Both the position numbers and the translations under genes were made by a program. The notes below the pieces were generated by a model that saw only the letters and a list, made by a program, of their open reading frames with translations, was not told the origin of the DNA and did not search any database. A DNA stretch of 64,000 nt from Gemmobacter sp034519525 (GTDB taxonomy: Bacteria > Pseudomonadota > Alphaproteobacteria > Rhodobacterales > Rhodobacteraceae), in the NCBI GenBank assembly GCA_034519525.1, contig JAXHOJ010000048.1, positions 1 to 64,000 of the forward strand, read 5' to 3'. Below are positions 1 to 8,458 of the stretch, in pieces (the first letter of the stretch is position 1; the number at the start of each line of letters is the position of its first letter).

Positions 1-5
1 CAACA

Positions 6-974
6 TTACCTCGGATGCAGCAGGCGGGGGTTCGACAGGATGCCGATCACATCCGCCACAAGGTTCAGCAGGATGTAGGTCGCCGCAAAGATCAGACAGG
101 CGGCCTGCACCACCGGCATGTCGCGCTTGGCCACGCTGTCGACCAGCAGCTGCCCAAGGCCCGGATAGACAAAGACCACCTCGACCAGCACGACACCCAC
201 GATGAGATAGGCGAGGTTCAGCGCAACCACGGTCACGATGGGGGCCACCGCATTGGGCAGGGCATGGATGGCGATCACGCGCCAGCGTTTCATCCCCTTC
301 AGCTCGGCCATTTCGATATAGGGCAGGGCCAGCAGGTTCACGATCGCGGCGCGCGTCATCCGCATCATATGCGCGGTCACGATCAGCACCATGGTCAGGG
401 CAGGCAGGAAGCTGACATAAAGCCGCTCGCCCAGGGTCATGGACGGGGTGACGCCCGCAAGGCTGGGAAACCAGCCCAGCTGCACCGCGAAGATCAGGAT
501 GAGGATATAGGCGACAAAGAATTCCGGGAAGGAAATCACCGCCAGGGTGGAGCTTGAAATCCAGCGATCCAGCAGCGATCCGCGATAAAGCGCTGCGATC
601 AGCCCCAGCAGGATCGACACCGGCACGGCGATCAGGGCCGCATAGCCGGCAAGGAAGAAGGTATTGAAGGCGCGGTCGCCGATCAGATCCGTGATCGGGC
701 GCCGGGTGGCCAGAGACTGGCCGAAATCGCCTTGCACCGCATTGCCCAGCCAGCTGACATAGCGCCAGAGCGGCGGGTCGTTCAGCCCGAACTGGGCGTT
801 GAAGGCGGCGATGGTCTCCGGCGTGGCCGATTGGCCCAGAATCTCGGTCGCAATATTGCCGGGCAGCAATTCGACAGCCCAGAAGATCACGGCCGAAACC
901 ACGATGAGCGTGAGCGCCCCGATGGCAAGCCTTCTGAGCACAAGTTTGGGGATCGGTGATAGCTTGGATGCCAT
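6..974 (-). CDS. Dipeptide/oligopeptide-type ABC transporter permease (DppB-like)
   Basis: This 322-residue inner-membrane protein has the layout of a DppB/OppB/NikB permease: one N-terminal membrane helix, a periplasmic stretch (GLNDPPLWRYVSWL), then the binding-protein-dependent transport domain with about five more helices. The EAA loop lies near residues 225-245 (AELKGMKRWRVIAIHALPN). It would form half of the membrane channel of a peptide-family importer. Its stop overlaps an ATG at positions 6-4 on the same strand, so a DppC-like partner probably starts here and runs off the window. It is divergent from hutC and shares a 160-bp promoter region with a 14-bp palindrome, so control by HutC is possible. 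The substrate (histidine-containing peptide or other) cannot be told from sequence. Confidence 0.88.
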   Translation of the reverse strand: MASKLSPIPKLVLRRLAIGALTLIVVSAVIFWAVELLPGNIATEILGQSATPETIAAFNAQFGLNDPPLWRYVSWLGNAVQGDFGQSLATRRPITDLIGDRAFNTFFLAGYAALIAVPVSILLGLIAALYRGSLLDRWISSSTLAVISFPEFFVAYILILIFAVQLGWFPSLAGVTPSMTLGERLYVSFLPALTMVLIVTAHMMRMTRAAIVNLLALPYIEMAELKGMKRWRVIAIHALPNAVAPIVTVVALNLAYLIVGVVLVEVVFVYPGLGQLLVDSVAKRDMPVVQAACLIFAATYILLNLVADVIGILSNPRLLHPR

Positions 975-995
975 TTGTCTAGACTTTGACTGTGA

Positions 996-1009
996 TATGA
1001 ATATTCATA
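996..1009. promoter_or_regulatory. 14-bp perfect palindrome between the ABC permease and hutC
   Basis: TATGAATATTCATA is a perfect palindrome in the AT-rich divergent promoter region. It could be an operator for the adjacent GntR-type regulator HutC or another dimeric regulator. No binding data can be inferred from one site alone. Confidence 0.4.
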
Positions 1010-1016
1010 ATGGCAA

Positions 1017-1025
1017 ATAATATGT
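1017..1025 (-). promoter_or_regulatory. Possible hut operator half, ACATATTAT
   Basis: Read on the minus strand this is ACATATTAT. The same nine bases occur inside the GACATA-T-TATGTC inverted repeat at 3241-3253 between hutF and hutI. Recurrence at both hut promoters suggests a common HutC recognition element. The copy here is less symmetrical. Confidence 0.35.
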
Positions 1026-1133
1026 GTCCGTCCAGAAAAATCGGCGGGAATTGTCATATAGAGGTTGAAATGCTTCGGCTTCTGCCTGCCAACCGGGCAG
1101 ACTGTATGTGCCGTGATCGGATAATGTGGTGAA

Positions 1134-1817
1134 ATGACCTATCGAGACATCAAGGCTGATATTCTGGAGCGGATCCTGAACGGCACCTGGCCGCCGGGCA
1201 GCGCCGTGCCGAACGAACAGGAGCTGGCGGTTGAATATGGCTCGGCCCGGGCGACGGTGAACCGCGCCATGCGCGAGCTGGTCGATGAGGGATTCGTGGA
1301 ACGCAAGCGCAAGGCGGGCACCCGGGTTCGGCTGACCCCGGTGCGTCAGGTGCGGTTCGAGATCCCGATGATCCGCAAGGAGATCGAAGAGCAGGGGGCC
1401 GCCTACCGCTATGCGCTGATCCGGTCGGAGGCGATGCTGGCGCCCGACTGGTTGCGCGCAAGGCTGAGCCTGAAACCGGGGAACGAGGTGCTGCATCTGG
1501 TCTGTATGCATTTCGCAGATGGCAGGCCCTATCAGCTGGAAGATCGCTGGATCAACCTTGCCGCCACGCCGCAGGGCCGCGACTTTGATTTCTCGGTGGT
1601 CGGCCCCAATGAATGGCTGGTGCAGCAGGTGCCGTTTTCCGATGTGGAGATCAGCTTTTCGGCAACGGCCGCCGATCCCGAACAGGCGATGCTGCTGAAC
1701 TGCCATGCGGGGGATGCCCTGTTCCGGGTCGAGCGGCAGACCACATGGCAGGATCAGGTGGTCACCTATGTCAGCCTGATCTACCGCCGCGATCACCGGA
1801 TGACGACCCGCTACTGA
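1134..1817 (+). CDS. hutC: Histidine utilization repressor HutC (GntR family)
   Basis: The 227-residue protein has an N-terminal GntR winged helix (about 1-70, with PPGSAVPNEQELAVEYG and ATVNRAMREL) and a C-terminal UTRA ligand domain (about 90-225), the HutC/FarR arrangement. In characterised bacteria HutC represses hut genes and is released by urocanate. The start ATG at 1134 begins MTYRDIKADILERI, the expected N-terminus. It is convergent with hutF (17 bp between stops) and divergent from the peptide ABC permease. The assignment rests on the domain structure plus its position at the edge of the hut cluster. Confidence 0.9.
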   Translation: MTYRDIKADILERILNGTWPPGSAVPNEQELAVEYGSARATVNRAMRELVDEGFVERKRKAGTRVRLTPVRQVRFEIPMIRKEIEEQGAAYRYALIRSEAMLAPDWLRARLSLKPGNEVLHLVCMHFADGRPYQLEDRWINLAATPQGRDFDFSVVGPNEWLVQQVPFSDVEISFSATAADPEQAMLLNCHAGDALFRVERQTTWQDQVVTYVSLIYRRDHRMTTRY

Positions 1818-1834
1818 GGCGGGTCGCCGCTGTT

Positions 1835-3226
1835 TCAGGCCTCGGCGCGCAGGCTTTGCACCGCGGCGACATAGGCGCTGCGGATGGCATCGCGCCGGAT
1901 ATGGCGGCCGTCCTGCACCATATGGCGGCCCGCCGACCAGACATCGCGCACCATGCCGCTGTCGCCGGCAAAGGCAAAGCTGTCGGGGATGAAATCGCCC
2001 TGCAGCCCGGCCAGATCCGGGTGATCCATGTCGAAGGCCAGCAGATCGGCCCATTCGCCCACGGCAATGCGGCCCGCCCCGCGCCCCGCTGCCTGCGCAC
2101 CCCCGCGCGAGATCGCATCCATCAGCCGCCGCCCGGTGGACAGATCGGGGGTGGCAAAGGCCGCGCGGCTGTGGTCGCGCAGGCGCTGGCTGGTATCCAG
2201 CTGCCGCAGTTCCTCGGCCAGCGAGATGCGGATATTGCTGTCTGACCCGATGGAAATCGCGCCGCCCGCCTCGGCCCAGCGGATGCCGTCAAAGATACCG
2301 TCGCCCAGGCTTGCCTCGGTCAGCGGGCAGAGGCCCGCCACCGCGCCGCTGCGGGCAAGGGCAATGGTTTCCGCAGGCAACATCCGGGTGCAGTGGATCA
2401 GGCACCATTGCGGCGACAGATCCAGATTGGCCAGCGCCCATTCAACGGGGCGCGCGCCGGTGGCGCCCAGCACCTCGTCCACCTCGGCCTGCTGTTCGGC
2501 CAGGTGCATGTGAACCGGGCCGTCGCCCGCAAGCGCCACGGTATCCGCCAGATCACGCGCCGGTACCGCGCGCAGGGAATGGGGCGCCACGCCAAGGCGG
2601 GTATCGCCGGGCAGGCCTGCCAGCGCCTGTCGCGCGCCGTCAAACAGCCGGGCAAAGCGGTCGGCATCATTGCCAAAGCGCAGCTGGCCGCCGTTCAGCG
2701 CGCGACCATCGCAGCCGCCTTGCTGATAATGCACGGGCAGCAGCGTCAGGCCGATGCCGGTCTGTTCGGCGGCAGCGGCGATCCGGGCGGAAAGTTCGGC
2801 CAGATTATCATAGGTCTGCCCGCCGGGTGCGTGGTGCAGATAGTGGAATTCCACATTCGCGCCAAAGCCTGCCTCCAGCATTTCCATCTGCACATAGGCG
2901 GCGATTGCCTGCACCTGATCGGGGGTGATGCGGTCCAGAAAGCGGTACATCAGCTGCCGCCAGCTCCAGAAACTGTCGCTTTGGGCCGCGCTGCGCCGTT
3001 CGGTCAGGCCCGCCATCGCGCGTTGAAAGGCGTGGGAATGGGTATTGGCCGGTGCATGAACAATCACCTCGCGCCGCAGGGCACCTGCCGGGGCAGGGCC
3101 ATGGTCGATGCGGGTGATCCGCCCATCCGCGCCAATATGCAGCGCCACATCCTGTGCCCAACCCTCGGGCAATAGTGCCTGCCTGGCCCAGAGAACGACC
3201 GCATCCTTGGAACTGAAATCTGCCAT
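1835..3226 (-). CDS. hutF: Formimidoylglutamate deiminase HutF
   Basis: This 463-residue amidohydrolase converts N-formimidoyl-L-glutamate to N-formyl-L-glutamate plus ammonia, the fourth step of the five-step histidine route. The metal-binding HSH motif is in HAPANTHSHAFQRAM (about residue 70). Later metal and substrate motifs are VHMHLAEQ, CLIHCTRM and ISIGSDSNIRIS. HutF is expected to work with HutG (N-formylglutamate deformylase), which is not in this window. The gene is divergent from hutI with a 68-bp shared promoter region holding an inverted repeat. Confidence 0.93.
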   Translation of the reverse strand: MADFSSKDAVVLWARQALLPEGWAQDVALHIGADGRITRIDHGPAPAGALRREVIVHAPANTHSHAFQRAMAGLTERRSAAQSDSFWSWRQLMYRFLDRITPDQVQAIAAYVQMEMLEAGFGANVEFHYLHHAPGGQTYDNLAELSARIAAAAEQTGIGLTLLPVHYQQGGCDGRALNGGQLRFGNDADRFARLFDGARQALAGLPGDTRLGVAPHSLRAVPARDLADTVALAGDGPVHMHLAEQQAEVDEVLGATGARPVEWALANLDLSPQWCLIHCTRMLPAETIALARSGAVAGLCPLTEASLGDGIFDGIRWAEAGGAISIGSDSNIRISLAEELRQLDTSQRLRDHSRAAFATPDLSTGRRLMDAISRGGAQAAGRGAGRIAVGEWADLLAFDMDHPDLAGLQGDFIPDSFAFAGDSGMVRDVWSAGRHMVQDGRHIRRDAIRSAYVAAVQSLRAEA

Positions 3227-3240
3227 GTGACGACTCGCTT

Positions 3241-3253
3241 GACATATTATGTC
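3241..3253. promoter_or_regulatory. Inverted repeat between hutF and hutI, probable HutC operator
   Basis: GACATA-T-TATGTC is a perfect 6-1-6 inverted repeat, 14 bp upstream of the hutF start and 42 bp upstream of the hutI ATG. Its core ACATATTAT recurs upstream of hutC. Position and symmetry fit a GntR-family operator controlling both divergent hut transcripts. This is inference from sequence. Confidence 0.5.
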
Positions 3254-3294
3254 TGCTCATAATAGCGTTTGGCGTGGATATAACAAGGCAAACC

Positions 3295-4497
3295 ATGCTG
3301 CTCGCTGATCTCACCCTTGTCTCACCGGAAAATGGCACCGATTGTGGCATTGTTCCTGATGCCGCCATTGCCATCGCGGATGGCCGCATTGTCTGGGCCG
3401 GGCCTGCGGCCGACCTGCCTGCCGCCCATCAGGGGCAGGCGCCGCAGTCGCTGGGCGGGCGGCTGGTGACGCCCGGCCTGATCGACTGCCATACCCATCT
3501 GGTCTATGGCGGCGACCGGGCGCGCGAGTTCGACATGCGCCTGAACGGTGCGGGCTATGAGGAAATCGCCCGCGCGGGCGGTGGCATCCTGTCCACGGTC
3601 CGCGCCACCCGCACCGCGACCGAGGAACAGCTGCTGGCCAGCGCGCTGATCCGCGCCGATCACCTGATTGCCGAGGGCGTCACCACCGTTGAAATCAAAT
3701 CCGGCTACGGGCTTGATATCGAGACCGAGCTGAAGATGCTGCGCGTGGCCCGGCGGATCGGGCAGGAACGGCCGATCCGCATTGTCACCACCTGGCTGGC
3801 CGCCCATGCGCTGCCGCCGGAATTTGCGGCAGATCGCGCAGGCTATATCGACCGCGTTGTGATCGCCGGGATGGAGGCCGCGCAGGCCGAAGGTCTGGTC
3901 GATGCGGTGGACGGGTTCTGCGAAGGCATTGCCTTTTCCGCCGCCGAAATGGACCGCATCTTTACCCATGCCGCAAAGCTGGGCCTGCCGGTGAAACTTC
4001 ATGCCGAACAGCTGTCGGATCTGGAGGGGGCCGCGCTGGCCGCCCGGCATGGCGCGCTTTCCGCAGATCATCTGGAATGGCTGGGTGACAGCGGCATTGC
4101 CGCCATGGCCGCCGCGGGCACTGTGGCGGTGATGCTGCCGGGCGCCTTCTACACCCTGCGCGAAACAAAACTGCCGCCGATTGCCGCACTGCGGGCCGCC
4201 GATGTGCCGATGGCGCTGGCGACCGACAGCAACCCCGGCACTTCGCCGCTGACCTCGGCGCTTGTCACCATGAACATGGGCGCGACCCTGTTCCGCATGA
4301 CGCCCACCGAATGTCTGGCGGGCTTTACCGTCAACGCCGCCCGCGCGCTGGGGCTGGCCGACCGGGGGCGCATCGTGCCGGGGCAGATCGCCGATCTTGC
4401 CGTGTGGAACATCGCCCATCCGGCTGAACTTTCCTATCGCATCGGGTTCAACCCGCTTCATTCCCGCATCTTCGGAGGCACGCCATGCCCGCTTTGA
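3295..4497 (+). CDS. hutI: Imidazolonepropionase HutI
   Basis: HutI hydrolyses 4-imidazolone-5-propionate to N-formimidoyl-L-glutamate (third step of histidine degradation). Amidohydrolase signatures are all visible: metal motif DCHTHLVYGGDRAREF, KLHAEQLSD, SADHLEWLG and the late aspartate in ATDSNPGTSPL. I chose ATG 3295 (400 residues, MLLADLTL) with AAGG eight bases upstream; an in-frame GTG at 3274 would add seven residues. The 3' end overlaps hutH by 13 bp, so the two are translationally coupled. Confidence 0.94.
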   Translation: MLLADLTLVSPENGTDCGIVPDAAIAIADGRIVWAGPAADLPAAHQGQAPQSLGGRLVTPGLIDCHTHLVYGGDRAREFDMRLNGAGYEEIARAGGGILSTVRATRTATEEQLLASALIRADHLIAEGVTTVEIKSGYGLDIETELKMLRVARRIGQERPIRIVTTWLAAHALPPEFAADRAGYIDRVVIAGMEAAQAEGLVDAVDGFCEGIAFSAAEMDRIFTHAAKLGLPVKLHAEQLSDLEGAALAARHGALSADHLEWLGDSGIAAMAAAGTVAVMLPGAFYTLRETKLPPIAALRAADVPMALATDSNPGTSPLTSALVTMNMGATLFRMTPTECLAGFTVNAARALGLADRGRIVPGQIADLAVWNIAHPAELSYRIGFNPLHSRIFGGTPCPL

Positions 4498-6038
4498 TCC
4501 TTACCCCCGGAACCGCCACCCTTGCCGAACTGGAGCAGGTCTGGCGCGACGGGCTGGCCGTGACCCTGCACGCATCGGCCCGGCCGGGCATCGCCACATC
4601 GGCGGCGCGGATCGCGGCGGCTGCGGCGGGCGATGTGCCGGTTTACGGGGTGAATACCGGCTTTGGCAAACTGGCCTCGGTGCGGATCGCGCCGGCCGAT
4701 ACCGCCACGCTGCAACGCAACCTAATCCTGTCGCATTGCTGCGGCGTGGGCGAGCCGGTGGAGCCGCAGACGGTGCGGCTGATCATGGTGCTGAAACTGC
4801 TCAGCCTCGGGCGTGGCGCGTCGGGCGTGCGCCCCGAAGTGGTGGCGCTGCTGGAGGCGATGCTGGCGCAGGATGTGCTGCCGGTGATCCCGTCGCAGGG
4901 GTCTGTCGGGGCGTCGGGCGATCTGGCGCCGCTGGCACATCTGGCGGCGGTGATGCTGGGCGAGGGCCGCGCGCAGCACAAGGGCATCGAAATGTCGGGG
5001 GCCGAGGCGCTGGCTGCCGCGGGCCTTGCGCCTTTGACGCTGGCCGCGAAAGAGGGGCTGGCGCTGATCAACGGCACGCAGGTCTCCACCGCCTTCGCGC
5101 TGGCCGGGCTGTTCGATGCCTTCCGCGCCGCCCGTGCCGCCTTGGTTGCCTCGTCGATGTCCACCGATGCGATCATGGGATCGACGGCGCCTTTCATCGA
5201 CGAAATCCACACCCTGCGCGGCCATCGCGGCCAGATCCTGGCGGCCCGCATCATCCGTGGCCTGATGGATGGCTCTGTCATCCGCGAAAGCCATCGTGAC
5301 GGTGATACCCGGGTGCAGGATCCCTATTGCATCCGCTGCCAGCCGCAGGTGACGGGCGCCTGCATCGACGTGCTGTTCCAGGCCGCCGCCACGCTGCAGA
5401 TCGAGGCGAACGCGGCTACCGACAACCCGCTGGTGCTGACCGGCGCCGATGACCAGCCGGCGCTGATCGTCTCGGGCGGGAACTTCCATGCCGAGCCGGT
5501 GGCACTGGCCGCCGATCAGATCGCGCTGGCGCTGGCCGAAATCGGCGCGATTTCCCAGCGCCGCATCGCGATGATGGTTGATCCGGCGATGAGCTTTGGC
5601 CTGCCGCCCTTCCTGACCTCTGATCCGGGGCTGAACAGCGGGCTGATGATCGCCGAAGTGACCTCGGCGGCGCTGATGAGTGAGAACAAGCATCTGGCCA
5701 ATCCCTGTTCCACCGATTCCACGCCGACCAGCGCCAATCAGGAGGATCACGTCAGCATGGCCGCCCATGGCGCGCGGCGGCTGCGCCGGATGAACGCAAA
5801 CCTTGCGCATATCATCGGGATCGAGGCGCTGTGCGCCGCTGCGGGGATCGAGGCGCGGGCCCCGCTGGCCACCTCGGCCCCGCTGGCCGCCGCCCTGGCA
5901 CGTCTGCGCCGGGACATCGCGCCCTTGGGGCAGGACCGCTATCTGGCGCCGGATCTGGCACAGGCCGCCGCATTGGTGGCCAGTGATGCGCTGGCCGATG
6001 CCGTGCCGCCCGCCCTGTTCGCAGAGCTGCGGCCATGA
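4485..6038 (+). CDS. hutH: Histidine ammonia-lyase HutH
   Basis: The 517-residue enzyme deaminates L-histidine to trans-urocanate. The Ala143-Ser144-Gly145 triad in GSVGASGDLAPLAHLA would cyclise to the MIO electrophile. YGVNTGFGKLA (Tyr54) and ENKHLANPCSTDSTPTSANQ-type motifs match the aromatic ammonia-lyase active site. Length is typical for bacterial HutH. It follows hutI with overlap. About 76 bp separate it from the CoA-transferase gene, so the cotranscript probably continues. Confidence 0.95.
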   Translation: MPALILTPGTATLAELEQVWRDGLAVTLHASARPGIATSAARIAAAAAGDVPVYGVNTGFGKLASVRIAPADTATLQRNLILSHCCGVGEPVEPQTVRLIMVLKLLSLGRGASGVRPEVVALLEAMLAQDVLPVIPSQGSVGASGDLAPLAHLAAVMLGEGRAQHKGIEMSGAEALAAAGLAPLTLAAKEGLALINGTQVSTAFALAGLFDAFRAARAALVASSMSTDAIMGSTAPFIDEIHTLRGHRGQILAARIIRGLMDGSVIRESHRDGDTRVQDPYCIRCQPQVTGACIDVLFQAAATLQIEANAATDNPLVLTGADDQPALIVSGGNFHAEPVALAADQIALALAEIGAISQRRIAMMVDPAMSFGLPPFLTSDPGLNSGLMIAEVTSAALMSENKHLANPCSTDSTPTSANQEDHVSMAAHGARRLRRMNANLAHIIGIEALCAAAGIEARAPLATSAPLAAALARLRRDIAPLGQDRYLAPDLAQAAALVASDALADAVPPALFAELRP

Positions 6039-6114
6039 TGCGGGTGCAGGATCCCACGGCGATTGGGCGCCCCCTGCGGGGCTGCCCCAAACTTGCCACA
6101 CGGAAGGCCAGCCG

Positions 6115-7308
6115 ATGAAACCGCTGTCAGGTATCCGCATCCTGGATCTGACCCGGGTTCTGGCCGGGCCGTTCTGCACCGCGATCCTGGCCGATCTGGG
6201 CGCCGAGGTCATCAAGCTGGAGCCGCCGCAGGGGGATGATTATCGCCATATCGGCCCGTTCCTGTCAGGAGAATCCGCGCTTTTCGCGCTGAACAACCGG
6301 GGCAAGAAATCCCTTGTCGTCGATCTGAAGGCCGATGAAGGCCGGGCGCTGGCGCTGAAACTGGCCGCCAGCTCGGATGTGGTGGTCGAAAACTTCCGCC
6401 CCGGCGTTGCCGACCGGCTGGGCATCGGCGCCGCCGCCCTGCGCGCGGCCAATCCCGCGCTGATCGTTGCCTCGATCTCGGGGTTCGGGCAGCAGGGGCC
6501 GGATGCCGATCTGCCCGCCTATGATGTGGTGGTGCAGGCCATGTCGGGCTGGATGGATGCCACCGGCGAAGAGGGCGGCACGCCCCTGCGCACGGGCGAG
6601 GCGATCGGTGATGTGGCCGCCGGGCTTTACGCCGCGATCGGTATCCTTGCGGGTCTTCTGGGCCGGGCAACCCAGGGCGGCGCCCATGTCGATATCGCCA
6701 TGATGGATTGCCTTGTCGCCATGTTGCCCACCAGCCATGCGCTGCTGCATTACGCGGGCCAGCCGGTGACGCGCACGGGCAACCGCCATCCGCTGTCCAC
6801 CCCCTTTGGCGCCTTCCGCAGCGCTGATGGCCAAGTCATCATCGCCGTTCTGGGCCACCGCCAGTTCGCCGGGCTGACCGCGCTGATGGGTCAGCCCGGC
6901 CTTGCCGCCGATCCGCGCTTTGCCAGCGACGAAGCGCGCACTGCCCATGAACCCGCCCTGCGCGCCCTGATCGAAGCCTGGACCACGACCCTGACGACCG
7001 AGGCGCTGATTGCCAGCCTGCGTGCGGCGGGTATCCCCACCGCACCGCTCCAGACCCTGGAACAGGCGCTGCACAGCCCCCATGCGCAGGCGCGTGGCCT
7101 TGTCACCGATCTGCCGCATCACCGGCTTGGCCAAAGCCGGGTGGCAGGCCAGCCGATCCGTTTTGACGGGCAGAAACCGCTGTCTGCCACCGGCGCGCCC
7201 GCGCTTGGCGGCGATACCCGCCCCGTGCTGACCGCCCTGGGGCTGACCGCCCCCCAGATTGCCGGGCTGATTGCCGCAGGCATCGTGCAGGAGAATGACC
7301 TTGGCTGA
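6115..7308 (+). CDS. Class III CoA-transferase (CaiB/BaiF family) inside the hut cluster
   Basis: This 397-residue family III CoA-transferase moves CoA between carboxylic acids. The N-terminal GIRILDLTRVLAGPF and the segment GDVAAGLYAAIGILAG match the family; Asp166 aligns with the catalytic aspartate of formyl-CoA transferase. ATG 6115 is preceded by GGAAGGCCAGCCG. The open frame extends upstream through hutH in another frame, but that part is not homologous. The gene overlaps the following acyl-CoA dehydrogenase by 14 bp. Both lie between hutH and hutU, so an imidazole acid such as imidazolepropionate (dihydrourocanate) is a plausible substrate; this is inference. Confidence 0.85.
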   Translation: MKPLSGIRILDLTRVLAGPFCTAILADLGAEVIKLEPPQGDDYRHIGPFLSGESALFALNNRGKKSLVVDLKADEGRALALKLAASSDVVVENFRPGVADRLGIGAAALRAANPALIVASISGFGQQGPDADLPAYDVVVQAMSGWMDATGEEGGTPLRTGEAIGDVAAGLYAAIGILAGLLGRATQGGAHVDIAMMDCLVAMLPTSHALLHYAGQPVTRTGNRHPLSTPFGAFRSADGQVIIAVLGHRQFAGLTALMGQPGLAADPRFASDEARTAHEPALRALIEAWTTTLTTEALIASLRAAGIPTAPLQTLEQALHSPHAQARGLVTDLPHHRLGQSRVAGQPIRFDGQKPLSATGAPALGGDTRPVLTALGLTAPQIAGLIAAGIVQENDLG

Positions 7309-8443
7309 TTACACCCATCTGCTGGATGATACGGAACGCGGCTTCCTGGATATGCTGACCCGCTTTGCCGCCGAGGAAATCGCCCCCCATGCGGCGAAAA
7401 CCGATGAAAGCGCCAGTTTCGTGCACAGCCAGATTGCCGCGCTGGCCGCAACGGGGATGATGGGGGCGAACCTGCCCGAAGCTTGGGGGGGCGCCGATAT
7501 CTCGGCCCATGCGCTGTTCGAAGGCGTGGCCACCATTGCCGGGGCCTGTGCATCGACCGTATCTGCCCTGACGGCGCATTATCTGGCGACGGATTCGCTG
7601 CTGATCGGTGGCGATGATGCGTTGCGGGCGCGGCTGCTGCCCGCCGCCGCCGAGGGCCGGTTGCTGGGCGCCTTTGGCCTGACCGAACCCAATGCCGGGT
7701 CTGACCCCGCCGATATGCGGACCCGGGCGCAGCGCGAAGGCGACGGCTGGCGCATCCGGGGTCGCAAGTGCTTTATCTCCAATGGTGGCGTTGCGGATTT
7801 CATCGTGGTTTATGCGGTGACCGATCCCACTGCGGCGCATCGCGGCATTTCGGCCTTCGTGCTGGAAAAGGGCACCGCCGGGCTGGTGCCGGGCCGGGTA
7901 GAACAGACCATGGGCCTGCGCGGCGGCCATGTCTGGGAGCTGGATATCGACTGTCATGTTCCCGATGCCAACCGCATCGGCCCCGAAGGCACCGGCTTCC
8001 GCACCGCGATGAAGGTGCTGGACAATGGCCGGGTGGAGGTGGCGGCCATGTGCGTGGGCATCGCCCGCGCCGCGCTGACCGCCGCGCGTGACTGGGCCAA
8101 GACCCGCATCATCGGTGGCGAGGCACTGGCCAGCCGGCAGGGCATCCGCTGGATGCTGGCCGATATGGACACCGATCTGGCCGCAGCCGAACTGCTGGGC
8201 CATGAAGCCGCCCGCCAGCGCCATGCCGGGCAGCGCTTCACTGCCGCCGCCAGCCGCGCCAAGCTGTTCGCCTCCGAGGCTGCGGGGCGCATCGCCGATC
8301 AGGCGATCCAGATCCATGGTGGCTATGGCTATACCCGCGATTTCCCTCTGGAACGCCATGCCCGCGATCTGCGGATCATGCGCATCTACGAGGGCTCCTC
8401 TGAAATCCAACGCAATATCATTTCCGGCCTTATGCTCGCCTGA
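7295..8443 (+). CDS. Acyl-CoA dehydrogenase inside the hut cluster
   Basis: This 382-residue FAD enzyme of the acyl-CoA dehydrogenase family would introduce an alpha,beta double bond into an acyl-CoA. FAD-binding motifs are FGLTEPNAGSDPADMRT and CFISNGGVADFIVVYAVT. HGGYGYTRDFPLERHARD and IYEGSSEIQRNI hold the C-terminal signature and the catalytic glutamate. ATG 7295 has CAGGAG immediately upstream. With the preceding CoA-transferase it could convert imidazolepropionyl-CoA to urocanoyl-CoA, which after CoA transfer is urocanate, the substrate of HutU encoded 15 bp downstream. The substrate is inferred from context only. Confidence 0.87.
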   Translation: MTLADYTHLLDDTERGFLDMLTRFAAEEIAPHAAKTDESASFVHSQIAALAATGMMGANLPEAWGGADISAHALFEGVATIAGACASTVSALTAHYLATDSLLIGGDDALRARLLPAAAEGRLLGAFGLTEPNAGSDPADMRTRAQREGDGWRIRGRKCFISNGGVADFIVVYAVTDPTAAHRGISAFVLEKGTAGLVPGRVEQTMGLRGGHVWELDIDCHVPDANRIGPEGTGFRTAMKVLDNGRVEVAAMCVGIARAALTAARDWAKTRIIGGEALASRQGIRWMLADMDTDLAAAELLGHEAARQRHAGQRFTAAASRAKLFASEAAGRIADQAIQIHGGYGYTRDFPLERHARDLRIMRIYEGSSEIQRNIISGLMLA

Positions 8444-8458
8444 GAAGGGAATAAAACG

